From Bromus sterilis (lineage: Eukaryota; Streptophyta; Magnoliopsida; Poales; Poaceae), in contig OX465599.1 in assembly GCA_950022295.1 (NCBI GenBank), forward strand, positions 289,499,501 through 289,563,500: a stretch of 64,000 nucleotides of DNA. The letters are read 5' to 3'. Below, in pieces: positions 22,399-35,350 of this stretch (positions are counted from its first letter, which is position 1; every line of letters starts with the position of its first letter). A program made the translations under genes and the position numbers. A model generated the notes under the pieces. It was not told where the DNA came from. It did not search any database and was given only the letters and a program-made list of their open reading frames with translations.

Positions 22399-25211
22399 CA
22401 ACAGAATCTCGTCCCGAGATTCAGAAGTCTGCGGGAGGAAGGAGGGGTACTCGGCACTGAGACGGTCTTCTCTTTCCCACGTGGCTTCTTTCTCGGAGTG
22501 GTGTGAGCACTGAACTTTCAGAAACTTGATCTTCTTTCGGCGAGTGACACACTCTGCTGAATCAAGAACACGAACAGGGTATTCTCGATAAGAAAGGTCA
22601 TCTTGGAGATCAAGCGTTTCATGGTCGACTTCACGGATGGGGTCCTTCAAGCAACACCTGAGTTATCACACATGGAATACATCATGTACTCGGGAAAGGT
22701 GCGGGGGTAGTTCAAGTTGGTAGGCAACTTCTCCACGTTTAGAAAGAATGCGGAAAGGTCCGATGTAACGTGGGGCCAACTTGCCTTTGATACCGAATCG
22801 TTGGGTTCCCTTCAGAGGAGTAACCCGAAGGTAAGCCTTCTCGTCCAGATTGTAGCTTTCTTTCCTATGATGACGATCATAGTAGCTTTTCTGACGAGAC
22901 TGGGCGGCTTTCAAACGATCACGAACAATGCAAACTTTCTCTTCTGCTTCCTTTATCATGTCTGGTCCAAAGAATTGTCTTTCACCGGTTTCTGACCAGT
23001 TAAGGGGTGTTCGACATCGTCGTCCATAAAGGAGTTCAAAAGGAGCCATGTTCAGACTAGATTGAAAACTATTGTTATAAGCAAATTCGGCGAATGGAAG
23101 AGACTTCTCCCAATTCTTTCCGAATGAGATAACACAAGCTCTGAGCATGTCTTCAAGAATTTTGTTAACCCTTTCGACTTGACCGCTAGACTGAGGATGG
23201 AAAACCGTACTAAAGGAGAGATGAGTTCCCATAGCATTCTGAAAGCTTCCCCAGAATCTAGAGGTGAAAAGGCTACCACGATCAGAATTGATTTCCAAAG
23301 GAACACTGTGAAGGGATACAATTCTAGAGACGTACAAGTCCGCTAACTGGCTAGAAGTTATAGACTCGCGAACTGGAAGGAAGTGTGCAACTTTGGAAAG
23401 CCTATCTATGACAACGAAGATGGCATCATTTCCTTTCTGGGTTTTTGGAAAGCCGGTGATGAAGTCCATACCGACTTTATCGCATTTCCACTCAGGGATA
23501 GGCAAAGGTTGAAGAGTGCCAGCTGGTCTTTGGTGTTCGGCCTTAATGCGACGACAAACATCACATTCGGCAGTGAACTTAGCAATTTCTCTCTTCATCC
23601 TACTCAACCAAAATCTCTGGCGTAGGTCTCGGTACATCTTTGAGCTACCAGGATGAATTGAAAGGGGAGTGGCATGAGCTTCTTTGAGGATTAGCCTCCT
23701 AATATTGTGTTTTCGTGGTACAACCAATCGAGTGCCAAAGAAAACAACACCTTGATCAGTTATGGAGAAACATTTAGCAACTCCGCTAGCAATGTTCTTC
23801 TTGATCTCTCGAATACCAGTATCACGTTTCTAGGCGGCTATGATTTTATCCTCAAGGGTTGGTTTCGCCACCAAGGTAGAAAGGTTGATACTGTTGTAAC
23901 ATGAGGTTGTTACAATACGACTTATGACTTAGTGCATCATCCATGACATTAGCTTTTCCTGGGGTGTAAGAAATTCCTAAGTCATAATCTTTTATCAACT
24001 CAATACAGCGTCTTTGCCTGAGATTAAGATCTGGCTGGGTGAAAATGTATTTGAGGCTTTGGTGATAAGAATATATCTCACAACGATTACCAAGGAGGCA
24101 ATGTCGCCAAGTTGTCAGGGCATGAACTACGGCAGCTAGTTCAAGATCATGGGTAGGATAGTTCTCTTCATGTGGACGCAACTGGCGTGAAGCATAAGCT
24201 ACCACATGTCTATCTTGCATAAGTATGCATCCTAACCCTTGTCGTGAGGCGTCAAAAAAGATCTCGAAATCCTTTTTGGTGTCTGGAGGCGAAAGTACGG
24301 GTGCAGAAGTCATTCTTCTTTTTAGCTCTTGAAAGCTTTCCTCGCACTTGGGAGTCCATAGGAATTTCTTATCTTTCTTGAGGAGTTCAGTTAGAGGCTT
24401 TGCAACTTTGGAGAAGTTCTTAACGAAGCGACGGCAATAGATGGTTAGGCCAAGAAAACTCCTAACTTGCTTAACCGATTCAGGTGGAGTCCAGTCAAGG
24501 ACGGTCTGAACTCTCTCGGGATTCACAGCAATGCCTTTTGCAGAAATCACGTGGCCTAAGTAGGTCACTTCTGGTAGCCAAAATTCACACTTGGAGAATT
24601 TAGCATACAGGCGATGCTCTCTAAGTTTCATCAATACCAGCCTTAGGTGTTCGCCATGTTCTTCTTCGTTCTTCGAGTAGATGAGAATGTCATCAAGATA
24701 AAGTACAACAAATTTATCTAGGTACTCCATGAAGATCGAATTCATCATGCGTGAGAAAGTGGCGGGGGCATTGGTTAAACCAAAGGACATGACGGTGTAC
24801 ATGTAAAGACCATAACGAGTAGTGAAAGCCGTTTTGGGAATGTCCTCGTTTCAGGTTTTGATTTGATGATAACCTAATCTCAAATCCATCTTGGAGAAGA
24901 CAGAGGATCCAGCAAGTTGATCATAAAGATCATTGATCTTGGGAAGTGGGTACTTGTTCTTTATCGTCGCTAGATTTAGCGGGCGATACTCTACGCACAT
25001 CCTTTTGTATTCCATCTTTATTCGTTACGAACAGAACGGGGCAACCCCATGGCGATGAGCTAGGGCAGATGAAGCCTTTTGCCAACAAAGCTTCAAGTTG
25101 GATTTTAAGCTTAGCTAACTCACGTGGGGCCATTTTGTATGGGCGTCTGGAAATTGGTGTGGTTCCTGGCATAAGATCTACTATGAATTCTACACATCTG
25201 TTGGGTGGCTA
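22399..25211 (-). pseudogene. pol: Pol of element B: RT, RNase H, integrase, chromodomain
   Basis: From right to left: RT start (ISRRPYKMAPREL near 25140), an interrupted palm, FGLTNAPATFSRMM and YLDD (near 24700), RNase H (FDASRQGLG near 24250), H2C2 zinc region, integrase core (GMDFITGFP near 23460, NSDRGSLF near 23290, SSGQVERVN near 23180), and a C-terminal tail with YREYPVRVLDS and ATWERE resembling a group II chromodomain (22400-22600). Frame changes lie near 24910, 24810, 23850 and 22660. The integrase reads GRRCRTPLN where the C array has a stop. Everything upstream of the RT start (protease, gag, leader ORF) is deleted at about 25212. Confidence 0.82.
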
Positions 25212-25862
25212 GGTTTAAGGAGTTGGGTTACTCGGTAGTTTCCTAGAGGGTGACCATGGCTTACTAGGGGATACAACAGATATGTCAGAGTAGCAAAGTA
25301 CCCCAACACGATGGTTAGTGTGGTTCTTCTCGCTAGAAGACATCTAAAGTGGGAGGAAGAGCTGCAAAGGAAACACTAAAGGTTTCTAGAAGAAAACATA
25401 CATCAAACTCTATGGAACTGTCGGGAATGCCACCTAGAAAAACTCCTGGAAGGACATCCGAAATAGAGGGGAAAGATTTTGCAAACGCATCAGATTATGA
25501 AGAAACCTAGAATTACTCGGACAGCATAACGGCTGTAATTGCAAGAAAACAATTTTCTTTCAATGTAGATACAACACTTACATAATACGATGTAAGAAAT
25601 CAGTATTACAACAATGCTAGGAAAACAGACACAACTTTCCTACGGCTACCAGGAAGAAAACAACGAGATGTTCTAATCAGACAGAGGTGAGCCTAGTCCT
25701 ATCTTCCCGTAGAACAAGATGAGGGTGACTCAGAACTCAGAACGATGAGGGTAAGGAGAAAAAGAAGCCTTACGTTGTTCCCTTATATACCCAGAGTAAC
25801 TATATAACTATAGCAATCTAGACTCGACTTCGGCCAAGGCTGATAATCCTACAGTCAGTCCT
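25212..25862 (-). other. Leader of element B joined to pol by deletion
   Basis: No coding match to gag or protease. The right third (25740-25862), including the AAAAAGAAGCCTTACGTTG stretch, is shared with the leader of G2 at 41280-41390, so it is the untranslated leader next to the primer site. The break from pol is near 25212. Confidence 0.55.
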
Positions 25863-25874
25863 GCTCTGATACCA
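25863..25874 (-). other. Primer binding site of element B (tRNA-iMet type)
   Basis: TGGTATCAGAGC on minus, four bases from the 5' LTR end. This is complementary to the 3' end of plant initiator tRNA-Met. Confidence 0.9.
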
Positions 25875-28800
25875 AGTCTGTCGGGACCCGGGGTTAGCGT
25901 ATGCAAGTCCCACTACGACATACTCATATGGAGAGCCGAGAACCGTACCCACTTGTCTAAGAAGACAAGGCCAAGCACAGAACGTTCTCGGAAAGCATTG
26001 TACGTGAGGGGCATCCCATCCAGGCCGGATGATCAACTGAGATGGGTCCTCATCGTCCGCACACAAGTCTAAATGATATGGGTGATGAACTCCCATATTC
26101 ACAGAACAGTCGCCTCAACCATACTATCGACTATCTCATAACTCTTACATAGACTTACTCCAGCCCGATCACTTAGTCGGGGTCTAGGGCGGGCTCGATC
26201 ATACATCAAAGTGTGCACGAGACAGAGTCTCGAGCAATCGCATCGCGATGCCCCAAGCTGCGCACATCTAAGGGCCACTTCGTGTATAAAAGACCGCCAG
26301 CCAGATCACAACTAAGGTCTCGAAAACCCATACAAAGACATGCATGTTATAAACATACACGCAACACACATGCATTGTTTGAACAGCAGGTATCATTGCA
26401 ATTCTCTACAAAGTATACAACTTTATTGATAACTCTTACAGAGTGCACACAGAGATCACAAGTCTGTGATCCAACATTACATCAAACATGTGGAAGCAAA
26501 GTAGGTCTGAGTACAGACAAGTTTAACAAATGGCTTAGAGAAGCCTTATCTAGAAACAAGCCCTCCACGAGGGAACTAGTCGTCTGACTGGGACTACACT
26601 AGCTTGATCGGACGTTGAGCTCCAGGAAGAATCCACCTTCGGGGTCGATGGGTTCATCTAAAACATAGAATAAGCAAACGTGATTACAAAGTCGTCTCAG
26701 CAAGACTTACGTAGGAGCTATACTACTCATGCACATGTATGAAGGTAAAGGGAAGTGGGGTTCAAATGCAGAAGTGCCAGCTTTGAGTTGGCTAGTCCTG
26801 AACTACGAGTACCAGACTTGAGGTAAGAAGCGTACACGAGTCCACTACATCTCCAACCAATACACCACTATGGTTACTTCCTCGACTTCCCCACGAGGAG
26901 CACACCATAGCACTCACGCTTATCTTGCGAGTTTTACAAGTATCCAGTTCAAGTTGTCTAATAATCGAGCACAGCTCTCCAAGTAGTCCCTTACCGCGAA
27001 CGCGGCTATTTGAATAGTTTATTAACCCTGCACGGGTGTACTGCTACACACATGAAACAATCAGTTACCGCCGGGATCTCGTCACCCTTCAAGCGGGTGT
27101 CGGCGAGGATAATTTCAACAACTTTTACCTCACAGCCAACTCAAATTCAATGGAGACGCCTATCTGGGCTGGAATCCACATCTTGAACCCGGCCGGTTTA
27201 CCGATATGGTCCTAGAAGATGTGTGCAGGGTCCCAAGCCGGTCTGAATAGCCGTTCTTCCACTTCGCAGACCGTGCCACAGACCTACCAGAACTCCGAAC
27301 TAATGTGACTCATTGAACTGAGAAGGGGTGAGTTAGTAGGTTGAGCGGGGGTCACCACACAAGAACTCGGGCTTAAGGCGGTGTTCAACGAGACAACCCA
27401 CTGTGTACTCCTACACAGCCTCTCATCGTTCACCTTGTATTAGGGTAGATTCACCAACACAGTTTCACTTTCATCAACACCATGTTCATTATCATCCCGA
27501 CTCACATAAAAAATATCGTCATTGTAAACTCTAAGCATGCAATAAGCAGTAACAGTTGCAGGGGCCACATGATATCGGTCAACTCCTATGTCAGCTAGGA
27601 TTGTGGTTTGCTTACTACTGTGACAAGATGATAGGTCATGCATCGGATATGGGTTGAACTATGCGGTAGAATCGATACAAGGTGATCTCCTAAACATGCA
27701 TAAGCGAGACTGAGAGGGAATTGGGATTTTATAGATATGATCAATGGGGGTTTGCTTGCCTTGCTTACGAGGTTCAGTCACGGGGTCTTCAACGAAGGGG
27801 GTGATCTCGGGTTCCGGCTCCACTTCTATCCGAGCAAACAATACAAACAAAGTGATCAACATAAGGTACATTGCAAAAGCACATGATCAATTGTATATGG
27901 TGATGTTCATGGTACTGATGTGTTGAGCATTCCATTTAAAAGGAGTATATTGCAATTGAATTGCAAATTCAAACTCCATTTGATTTATCGATGAATTTCA
28001 AATGCATTTGAATGCATGAATGTTCATTTGAAAAGGTTGATCATGAAGTGACGTTGTAATGCTGAGGTAAAGCCTCTGATGTGTGGATGAATCCATTTAA
28101 AAGAAGTGTGTTGCAAAGTAATTTGCAAATTCACTCCAAATTTGAATTCAAAAGAATGCCATATGCATGTTTGCTACTGTTCACCCATTTTAAAATGGTC
28201 AACCATAGAAACAAGTTGCATATTCATAATCCTTGGATTTTTCTGATAATTTTAGACATACTATTTGTCCAATTTTGAGTTAATATGAATTTTCTATGAT
28301 TTATTGAAGTTTAAGCTATTTTCTGGAATTTCACTGATTATTATTAAATCATTTATCGATTTACTGCGTCAGCACCACGTCAGCATGACGTGGGGGGGGG
28401 GGGGCTGACCAGTCAACCCTGCCAGTGGGGCCCTCCTATCATAGGCTGTGCGGGTGATTAGTGGGGGGTTAGGCTCGGGTTAGGGTTCTAATGGCGCCGG
28501 CTTGACGCCCGTGGCTCTGGCCACGGCGGCGCCTCGCCGGAATCGGCTACGGGCCACGGGGAGGGGAACGGAGGGCACGGACGTACTCCTGGAGGTCGTC
28601 CGCGTCGAATGGAGGCAATAGGGGGTCACGGGGAGGTCGGGAGCGACGGCGGCGACTACTCCGGCGGAAACAGAGAACCGGCGAGGTCGTAGACGAGGCT
28701 AGGGGGCACGGCTTGAGCTGGGACTTGGCGCGTTCGAAGTCTAGAGGAACCAGGAGACAAACGCGCGTACTGGGGCAACGCCAGGGGCACGAGAGCTTGC

Positions 28801-29112
28801 GCTGCGTCGACCATGGCGGCGGCAGAGCTCTTCTCTCATGGTGGAAGTGGCTAGAGGAGGAGCGGGAAGCTGCAAGGAGAGGGGAAATGCTCACCAGAAG
28901 GTGGTGAATGCGATGGCACATGCGGTGGAGACGGGGAGGTTTCAACGACGACGAATTTGGCAGTGGTCTTCTCGGCGGCCGGCGAGAACTCGGGGACGAA
29001 TCTGGCGGCTCGGGGTCGAATTGACTCGCGATCTTCCGCACGGTGATGAAGACGAAGGAGGCGAGGAGGAAGGACAGCTTGGTGCGGCCTGGAGGTGACG
29101 ATGGCCACGCCT

Positions 29113-32100
29113 TTTCGGGACCCGGAATATGCGTATGTAATTCTAGTCACGATGCAATCACATGGAGAGCCGAGAGCCGTACCCACTTGTCTAAGCAGAC
29201 AAGGCCAAGCACAGAACACTCTCGGAAAGCATCGAACGTGAGGGGCATCCCATCCAGGCCGGATGATCAACTGAGATGGGTCCTCATCGTTCGCTCACAA
29301 GTCTAAATGCTTATGGGTGGTGAATCCCATACTCATAGACAAGTCGCCTCAACCATGTTATCGATTGAATCCTAACTCTTACATAGACTTACTCCAGCCC
29401 GATCACTTAGTCGGGGTCTAGGGCGGGCTCGATCATACAACAAAGTGTGCACATGACAGAGTCACGAGCAATCGCATCGTGATGCCCCAAGCTGCGCACA
29501 TCTAAGGGCCACTTGGTGTATAAAAGACCGCCAGCCAGATCACAACTAAGGTCTCGAAAACCCATACTAAGACATGCATGTTATAAACATACACGCAGCA
29601 CACATGCCTAGTATGAACAGCAGGCATCATCACATAACTCTACAAAGTACTTCTTTATTGACTTACACATAGAGTATACAAAGATCACATGTGTGTGATC
29701 AACATTACATCATACAACTGAAGCAAATTAGGTCTGAGTACAGACATGGTTAACAAATGGCTTAGAGAAGCCATGTAAACATACATGCCCTTCCACGAGG
29801 GACCAGACTGCTGTCTAGAACTATACTACCAAGGTCAACGTCGAGCTTCAAGAAGGTGACTCCATCGGGGTCCGGGTTCTCATCTAAAACATAGAATAAG
29901 CAAACGTGATTACAAAGTCGTACTCAGCAAGACTTGCATCAGAACTATAATACTCATGCTCAAGTATCAAGGTAAAGGAAGGTGGGGTTTCATCATGCAG
30001 AAGTGCCAGCTTTGACTTGGCTAGTCCTGAACTACGATTACCAGACTTGAGGTAACAAGCGTACACGAGTCCACTATCCAAGTCTCCAACCAATAAACCA
30101 CTATGGATACTTCCTCGACTTCCCCACGAGGAAGCACGCCATAGCACTCACGCTTATCTTGCGAGTTTTAGAAGTATCCATTCAAGTTGTCTAATAATCA
30201 GGTACAGGTTCCAAGTAGTCCTTAACCGCGGACGCGGCTATTCGAATAGTTTTGTTAACCTTGCAAGGGTGTAAGCTACACACACATGACCATCGGTTAC
30301 CGCCTTTTGCTCGCCACCGTTCAAGAGGTGACAGCGAGGATGTTCACCACGACACTTCGCTCACAACCGGTCTATTCCTGGAGTCGACTATCTGAGTTTC
30401 CTCCGCTCGAGAGTCCGGCCGGATCAACGAAACGAACTCAAACAATGTAAGTGACTGAGACGCCACCCCTGTAAGATGGTTTTCATGCCTCACAGGTGCA
30501 CCCACATATCTATATGATGCAACCATTTCCTTCGTTCTTTTTCTATGCACATGTCAAATGGAAATCCCGTACTAATGTGACTCCTGGACGTCGACACGGA
30601 TAAAGGTACTAGGACGAGAGGGGTCAGTGAGCCCAATGTGTGGTTGTACTCTTTGTCTTGGATTACCATACAAGAACTCGGTGCTTAAGGCGGTGTTCAA
30701 CGAGACAACCCACTGTGTACTCCTACACAACCTCTCATCGATCACCTTGTATTAGGGTGGATTCACCAACACAGTTTCACTTTCATCAACACCATGTTCA
30801 CTATAATCCCGACTCACATGAAAAGCAACCTCATTGTACCACTAAACATGCAATAAGCAGTAACAGTTGCAGGGGCCACATGATATCAATCAATTCATAT
30901 GTCACCTAGGATTGTGGTTTGCTTACTACTGTGACAAGATGATAGGTCATGCATCGGATATGGGTTCAACTATGCAGTAGAATCGATACCAAGGTGATCT
31001 CCTAAACATGCATAAGCGAGACTGAGAGGGAAGTGGGATTTTATAGACATGATCAATGGGGTTTGCTTGCCTTGCTGACGAGGTTCACACACGGTGTCTT
31101 CAGCGAAGGGGGTGGCCTCCGGTTCTGGTTCCACTTCTATCGAGCAAACAAAGCAATCAAGGAATAAATATAATTGCGATTCTCAAGCACATGATAAGTT
31201 GTGGAAACATGATGTACATGGTACTGATGTGTAGCATATTCATCTTAATTGAAGTATATTGCATTTGAAATGCAAATTCAAACTTCAAATTTGAATTAAA
31301 ATTAAGCCATATGCACATTTTCTACTGTTGCCCCATTTTCAAATGGTCAAACATGAAAACAAATTGCATATTATTAATCCTTTCATTTTTCTGATAATTT
31401 TTCATACATTATATGTTTAATTTGGAGTTAATATGAATTTTCTATGATTTATTGAAGTTTAAATGATTTTCTGTCTTTTCTGTAATTTCTTTAATTCTTT
31501 TAATTAGAAAAACCCCTTTGCTGCGTCAGCATGACCTCATACTGACGTAGGGGGCCTCTGGCCTGTGGGGCCTGCTTGTCAGCCAAAGTGGGGTTAAACG
31601 CATTTAAATAAAATCGCCTGGGCTTAGCCCCCTAATTACAGGCCACGTCGGCCTCGCCGGAATACGGCCGGCGGTGACCTCTGGAGGCGACGGTGCCCAC
31701 TGGTCTGGGGCTCTCCGGCCTCCTCTTGGCACGGGAGAGGCACCAGGCGAAGCCTCGAACGCGTGCGCACCACGGGGTGCACAAGGGAAGGTCAGGGGGG
31801 CGCCGAGAGCACGCTGGCTCGCAGCCCCTCGGCGGCCGGAGTTAGGTCTTCCGAGGAACCTGAAGATGGATGCACGGGGAGGAGAACGAAGACCTGCGGG
31901 AGGGGCGCGCGCTCACCGTGGATCTGACGGCGAGGTCGATGGCATTGGAGGAGCACCGGAGGAGGCTCGATTGCTCGCCGGAGGTGGAGGTCCGCGGCGA
32001 AGAAAGATGAAGAGGGCGTCGGCTCGGGAGCTTCTCGGCTCCAATTGATCGGCCGGGGCGACGTGGGGATCCACGGCGGGCACTTTGGACATGGAGGTGC

Positions 32101-32869
32101 GGCGGAAGGGGGCCAGTGGCCACGGTGGAGCTTGTCTGTTGCTCTGGCCGGCGTTCGGTGTGACTCGGGACGGAGGAAAGCGAAAGGAAGACGGCGCCAA
32201 GGGAGGGGGAAAGAAGGAGGAGAAGGCCCAGAGGCTTCCAGGCGCGGTTAAAGGAACGGGGAGCCTGCACGTCGAAGCAGGAGGTGTCCTGCGCGCGTGT
32301 CGACGCCGGCCTGGGCGTGCCTTCCTTCTGGCAGAGGAAGAAGACGCCCCTGCCCCTTTGGGCTGGGCTGGGCTTCTTCTGCTAGTGGGCCGAAGTAAGT
32401 GGGTGGGGTAAGTTCTTAGCCTTTTAACTTTTTTTTTCTTTATAATTCTCTACTATTTTGTTTTGCTCTAATAAATAAAATACCAGAGCATTTTTTAAAA
32501 ATCCCCAAATCTTTTATGTGGGCTTAGGTGTCAAGCCACTAGCCACTCACAAGTTTTGGTGACTTTTGAAATTCAAACAATTTGAATTTAAACTCAAATT
32601 GGAGTTTAATTTAATTTCCAAGCCCTGTTTGGAATACTTGAAAAATCTTGGTGCATGCAGTGGGACCCACTTCACTTTATATGTGATCATGCATATTTAT
32701 AAGACTTTTCAAAAATACCAGAGGAATTTTTGGAAGAAATTTTTGTCTGGCCATTTATTTAAATTCTTTAGGGCTTTTCTTTTCCCCAATTTTGAATTTC
32801 TTTTTAAATTTTTTCATGATGCAAAGGACACAAGCAACCCTAGCACTTACCCAAGTTGGGGTTCTGACA
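29113..32869 (-). mobile_element. Element G1: solo LTR inside the 5' LTR of B
   Basis: Reads TGTCAGAACC... on minus at 32869 and ends at 29113, where the expected terminal CGACA reads CGAAA. Flanks CGCCT (29108-29112) and CGCGT (32870-32874) form a TSD with one change. Length 3,757 bp. It is related to, but distinct from, the B LTR and close to the G2 LTR at 41406-45227. Confidence 0.85.
29822..31917 (-). CDS. Putative LTR gene in G1 (exons about ?-31917, 31136-31071, 29883-)
   Basis: The same layout as in LTR B. Donor CACG|GTGAGC ends exon 1 at 31917. The second exon is again exactly 66 nt, behind GCTCGATAG, encodes EVEPEPEATPFAED and ends CAGCAAG|GCAAGC. Exon 3 follows TTCTATGTTTTAG at 29883 and encodes DENPDPDGVTFLKLD, then runs further than in B because the stop is displaced. 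The frame and start of exon 1 are not resolved. A GC-rich ORF of over 90 codons covers exon 1 in a different phase. AATAAA lies downstream near 29655. Confidence 0.33.
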
Positions 32870-33632
32870 CGCGTTCTTCACGGCATGGCGATGGCGGTGC
32901 TCGGGTCGTCGTCGGGTTTGTTGCAGGAGTGAGAGGGAGAGGCTCTGGAGGGGAGGAATGGAGGCGTGGCACTCGGGTGCATCTCCAGGGGCGCGTAGAA
33001 GGGCCGGGGAGGGGCAGGTGGCGCCTGGAGGAGGAGCTACGTGCTCTGTTGGCATTCCACCGAGCAGCTTGGAGGCGCGGGGAAGAAGACGACAGGGGAG
33101 GAGTCCGGGTGGGCTGGACTGGGCCAGAAGAAGTGGGCCTCGCCTAGGCGCCAGGTAAGTTTTCTGTTTCCTTTCTTTTCTGTTTTCTTTTCTGTAATAT
33201 GTTGGCCATGCTAAACTAAATAGCTGGGCGTTTTTAAAAATGTTGAAACTTTTTATATGGCCTCATATTAGATTAGATTAGCCACTTATAAAGTTTGGAA
33301 CTTTTTAAAATTCAAATTATTTGAACTTTAAATCAAATAGGGGTATTTGATTAATTCCAAGGCACTGTTTGAATATTTGAAAAATCCATGAGCATGGGGT
33401 GGGTCCCACATCACTTGATATGTGATCACACTCATTTATAATACTTTTCAAAAATCAAACATGAATTTTTGGAGAAGATTTATTTCTAGCCTTTTGAATT
33501 AATTCATCTGGGGGGTTCCTTCTCCCATTTGAGTTTGATTTTGATTTCAAATGATTTCTTTTGAAATTTTTAACATGATGCAAGAAGACTTTGATCCTAG
33601 CACATTACCTAACAGAGGGTTCTGACACATAG

Positions 33633-34287
33633 GGACAAGTAAAAGTGGTCTTCTCTTGATCAGCAGTGTTAACATGAATTTGAGAGAAGCTAGAATAACC
33701 ATCAAGATAACAAAAGTGAGTATTTTTAGATAACCTTTCAAGAATTTGGTCGATGAATGGCAACAGGTAGTGGTCATTCCTGGTTGCCTTGTTCAGCTTC
33801 CTATAATCAATACACATTCTATATCCAATAATAATTCTCTGAGGTATTAGTTCATTCTTATCATTAGGAACCACAGTTGCTCCTCCTTTCTTTGGAACAC
33901 AATGAACCGGACTTACCCACTTACTACCAGCTATAGGGTAGATAATACCCGCGGCTAGAAGCTTGAGAATCTCAGTCCTTACAACATTTATCATTTTCGG
34001 ATTTAGCCGTCGTTGATGATCAACAACTGGTTTAGCATCAGGTTCAAGGTTGATGGTATGTTGACAAATAGATGGACTAAACCCCTTAAGGTCATCAAGG
34101 GTATAGCCAATTGCACCTCGATGTTTGCGAAGTACTTCCAATATACGCTCTTCTTCATATCCTGAAAGAATAGAATTGATAATAACAGGATATACTTTTT
34201 TTCATCTAAATAAGCATATTTGAGCGAATCGGGAAGAGGTTTAAGATCAAACACTGGATCTTCTTTTGGTTGCGATAAAATTCCCAA
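33633..34287 (-). pseudogene. pol: RT N-terminal half of element A
   Basis: The frame 34141-33633 encodes the Athila RT entry: HRGAIGYTLDDLKGFSPSIC, NPKMINVVRTEILKLLAAGIIYPI, WVSPVHCVPKKGG, RMCIDYRKLNKATRNDHY and FTCPY, with the first catalytic Asp region at YLDGYSSF. It ends at the insertion of B (TSD CATAG at 33628-33632) and resumes at 18365. A frameshift near 34140-34190 separates it from the linker frame at 34003-34287. Confidence 0.82.
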
Positions 34288-34347
34288 AGGCTCAACTGGA
34301 AGGTTGTGCTTTAGGATAGCAGGTAGTCTTAAGAATGTTTCGTCCAG

Positions 34348-35297
34348 CTAATTCCTCTCCTGCATATGCAAATCATTCTCGTGGTCCTCCATATATTGCT
34401 GCAAAGGATCGTTAGGAGGAATAGCAATGGATGAAATATCTTCAATAATCTTAATGTTACTAGGAAAATCAGTACCACGAGGCTGCTTAAAGAACTTAGA
34501 AAAATTAAATTCATATGGCTCACCATTAAATTCAATATAAACTTTACATTTCTTGCAATCTATTATAGCTCCACAGGTTCTGAGAAAAGGTCTACCGAAA
34601 ATAATAGGGCAAAAATTATCCCTTACTGAACCAAGTATTAAAAAGTCAGTAGGATATTTTACCTTTCCGCATAAAACTTCAACGTCTCGCACAATTCCGA
34701 TAGGAGAGATAGTTGCTCTGTTTGCAAGATGAATAGTAACATCAACTTATTCAAGTTCACAAGGTGAAATTTCACCCATGATCTATTGATAAAGTGAATA
34801 CGGGATAGCACTAGCACTCGATCCCAAATCGCATAGCCCATAATAATTGTGATCTCCTATTTTGACAGATACTACTGCCGTACCTGAAATTGGGCCCTTA
34901 TTCTTGGTTGTGACAAGGTTAGTGGAAACATCACAAAAATTTATATTGGAATCTAAAGCATCATTGTAATAAGATCCTTAACCAATGCAACTCGAGGATC
35001 GACCATGATCTGGTCCTCAGGCTCATCAATTATCCTCTCACTCTTATTCATTATGCCTATCACAAAAGAGTGCTCCCTTATTCTTATGGGAAAAGGGGGC
35101 TTTTCATATATAACTGCAGGAACAATAGGGTCAGCAACATGAATATCAATAGGTAATTCTTTGAAGGGTTTATGATGTTGATTCCTCTTCTTCTTAGAAG
35201 AGTCGATATGAGAGGCAAAGTCCTTACAAAAATCAACCATTAGATGGGAATCAAGACCAATCTTAGAGCAAAAGGTATGAAAGTAATCAGTATTCAC
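34348..35297 (-). pseudogene. Gag C-terminus and protease of element A
   Basis: The frame 35297-34953 continues gag (CKDFASHIDSSKKKR, EKPPFPIRIREHSFVIG). A protease-like string with CDLGSSASAIPYSLY lies near 34800-34840, and a linker with VRDVEVLCGKVKYPTDFL follows at 34692-34348. Frame breaks near 34950, 34750 and 34690 show decay. Confidence 0.65.
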
Positions 35298-35350
35298 ATA
35301 GCTCTCTATATAATCATGCTCATAATTTATAGTGGATTCAATACCTTTAT

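Larger units (their letters stand above)
18366..33627 (-). mobile_element. Element B: Tekay-like chromovirus inserted in element A
   Basis: Perfect TSD CATAG (18361-18365 and 33628-33632), LTR starts TGTCAGAACC and ends GGTCCCGACA on minus, a tRNA-iMet primer site at 25863-25874 and a polypurine tract at 22386-22398. The internal region is only 3.5 kb and keeps pol; gag and the upstream ORF are missing. The integrase C-terminus has a chromodomain-like region. The right LTR is enlarged by solo LTR G1. RT signatures (YLDD, YGLYEY-like context) and very long LTRs fit the Tekay (Del) lineage. Confidence 0.92.
25879..33627 (-). repeat. 5' LTR of element B, split by solo LTR G1
   Basis: LTR sequence at 25879-29112 and 32870-33627, with G1 between. 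The first piece is close to the left LTR. The second piece differs from the left LTR at several sites where it agrees with LTR tail K at 45228-45755. It contains the same exon 2 (near 27800-27825) and exon 3 motifs as the left LTR. A run of 13 G lies at 28392-28404. Confidence 0.88.

Noticed and set aside
25863..25874. Possible tRNA genes at the primer-complementary sites (also 36061, 41390)
   Set aside because: Only 12-20 bases complementary to tRNA 3' ends are present, next to LTRs; no cloverleaf sequence surrounds them.
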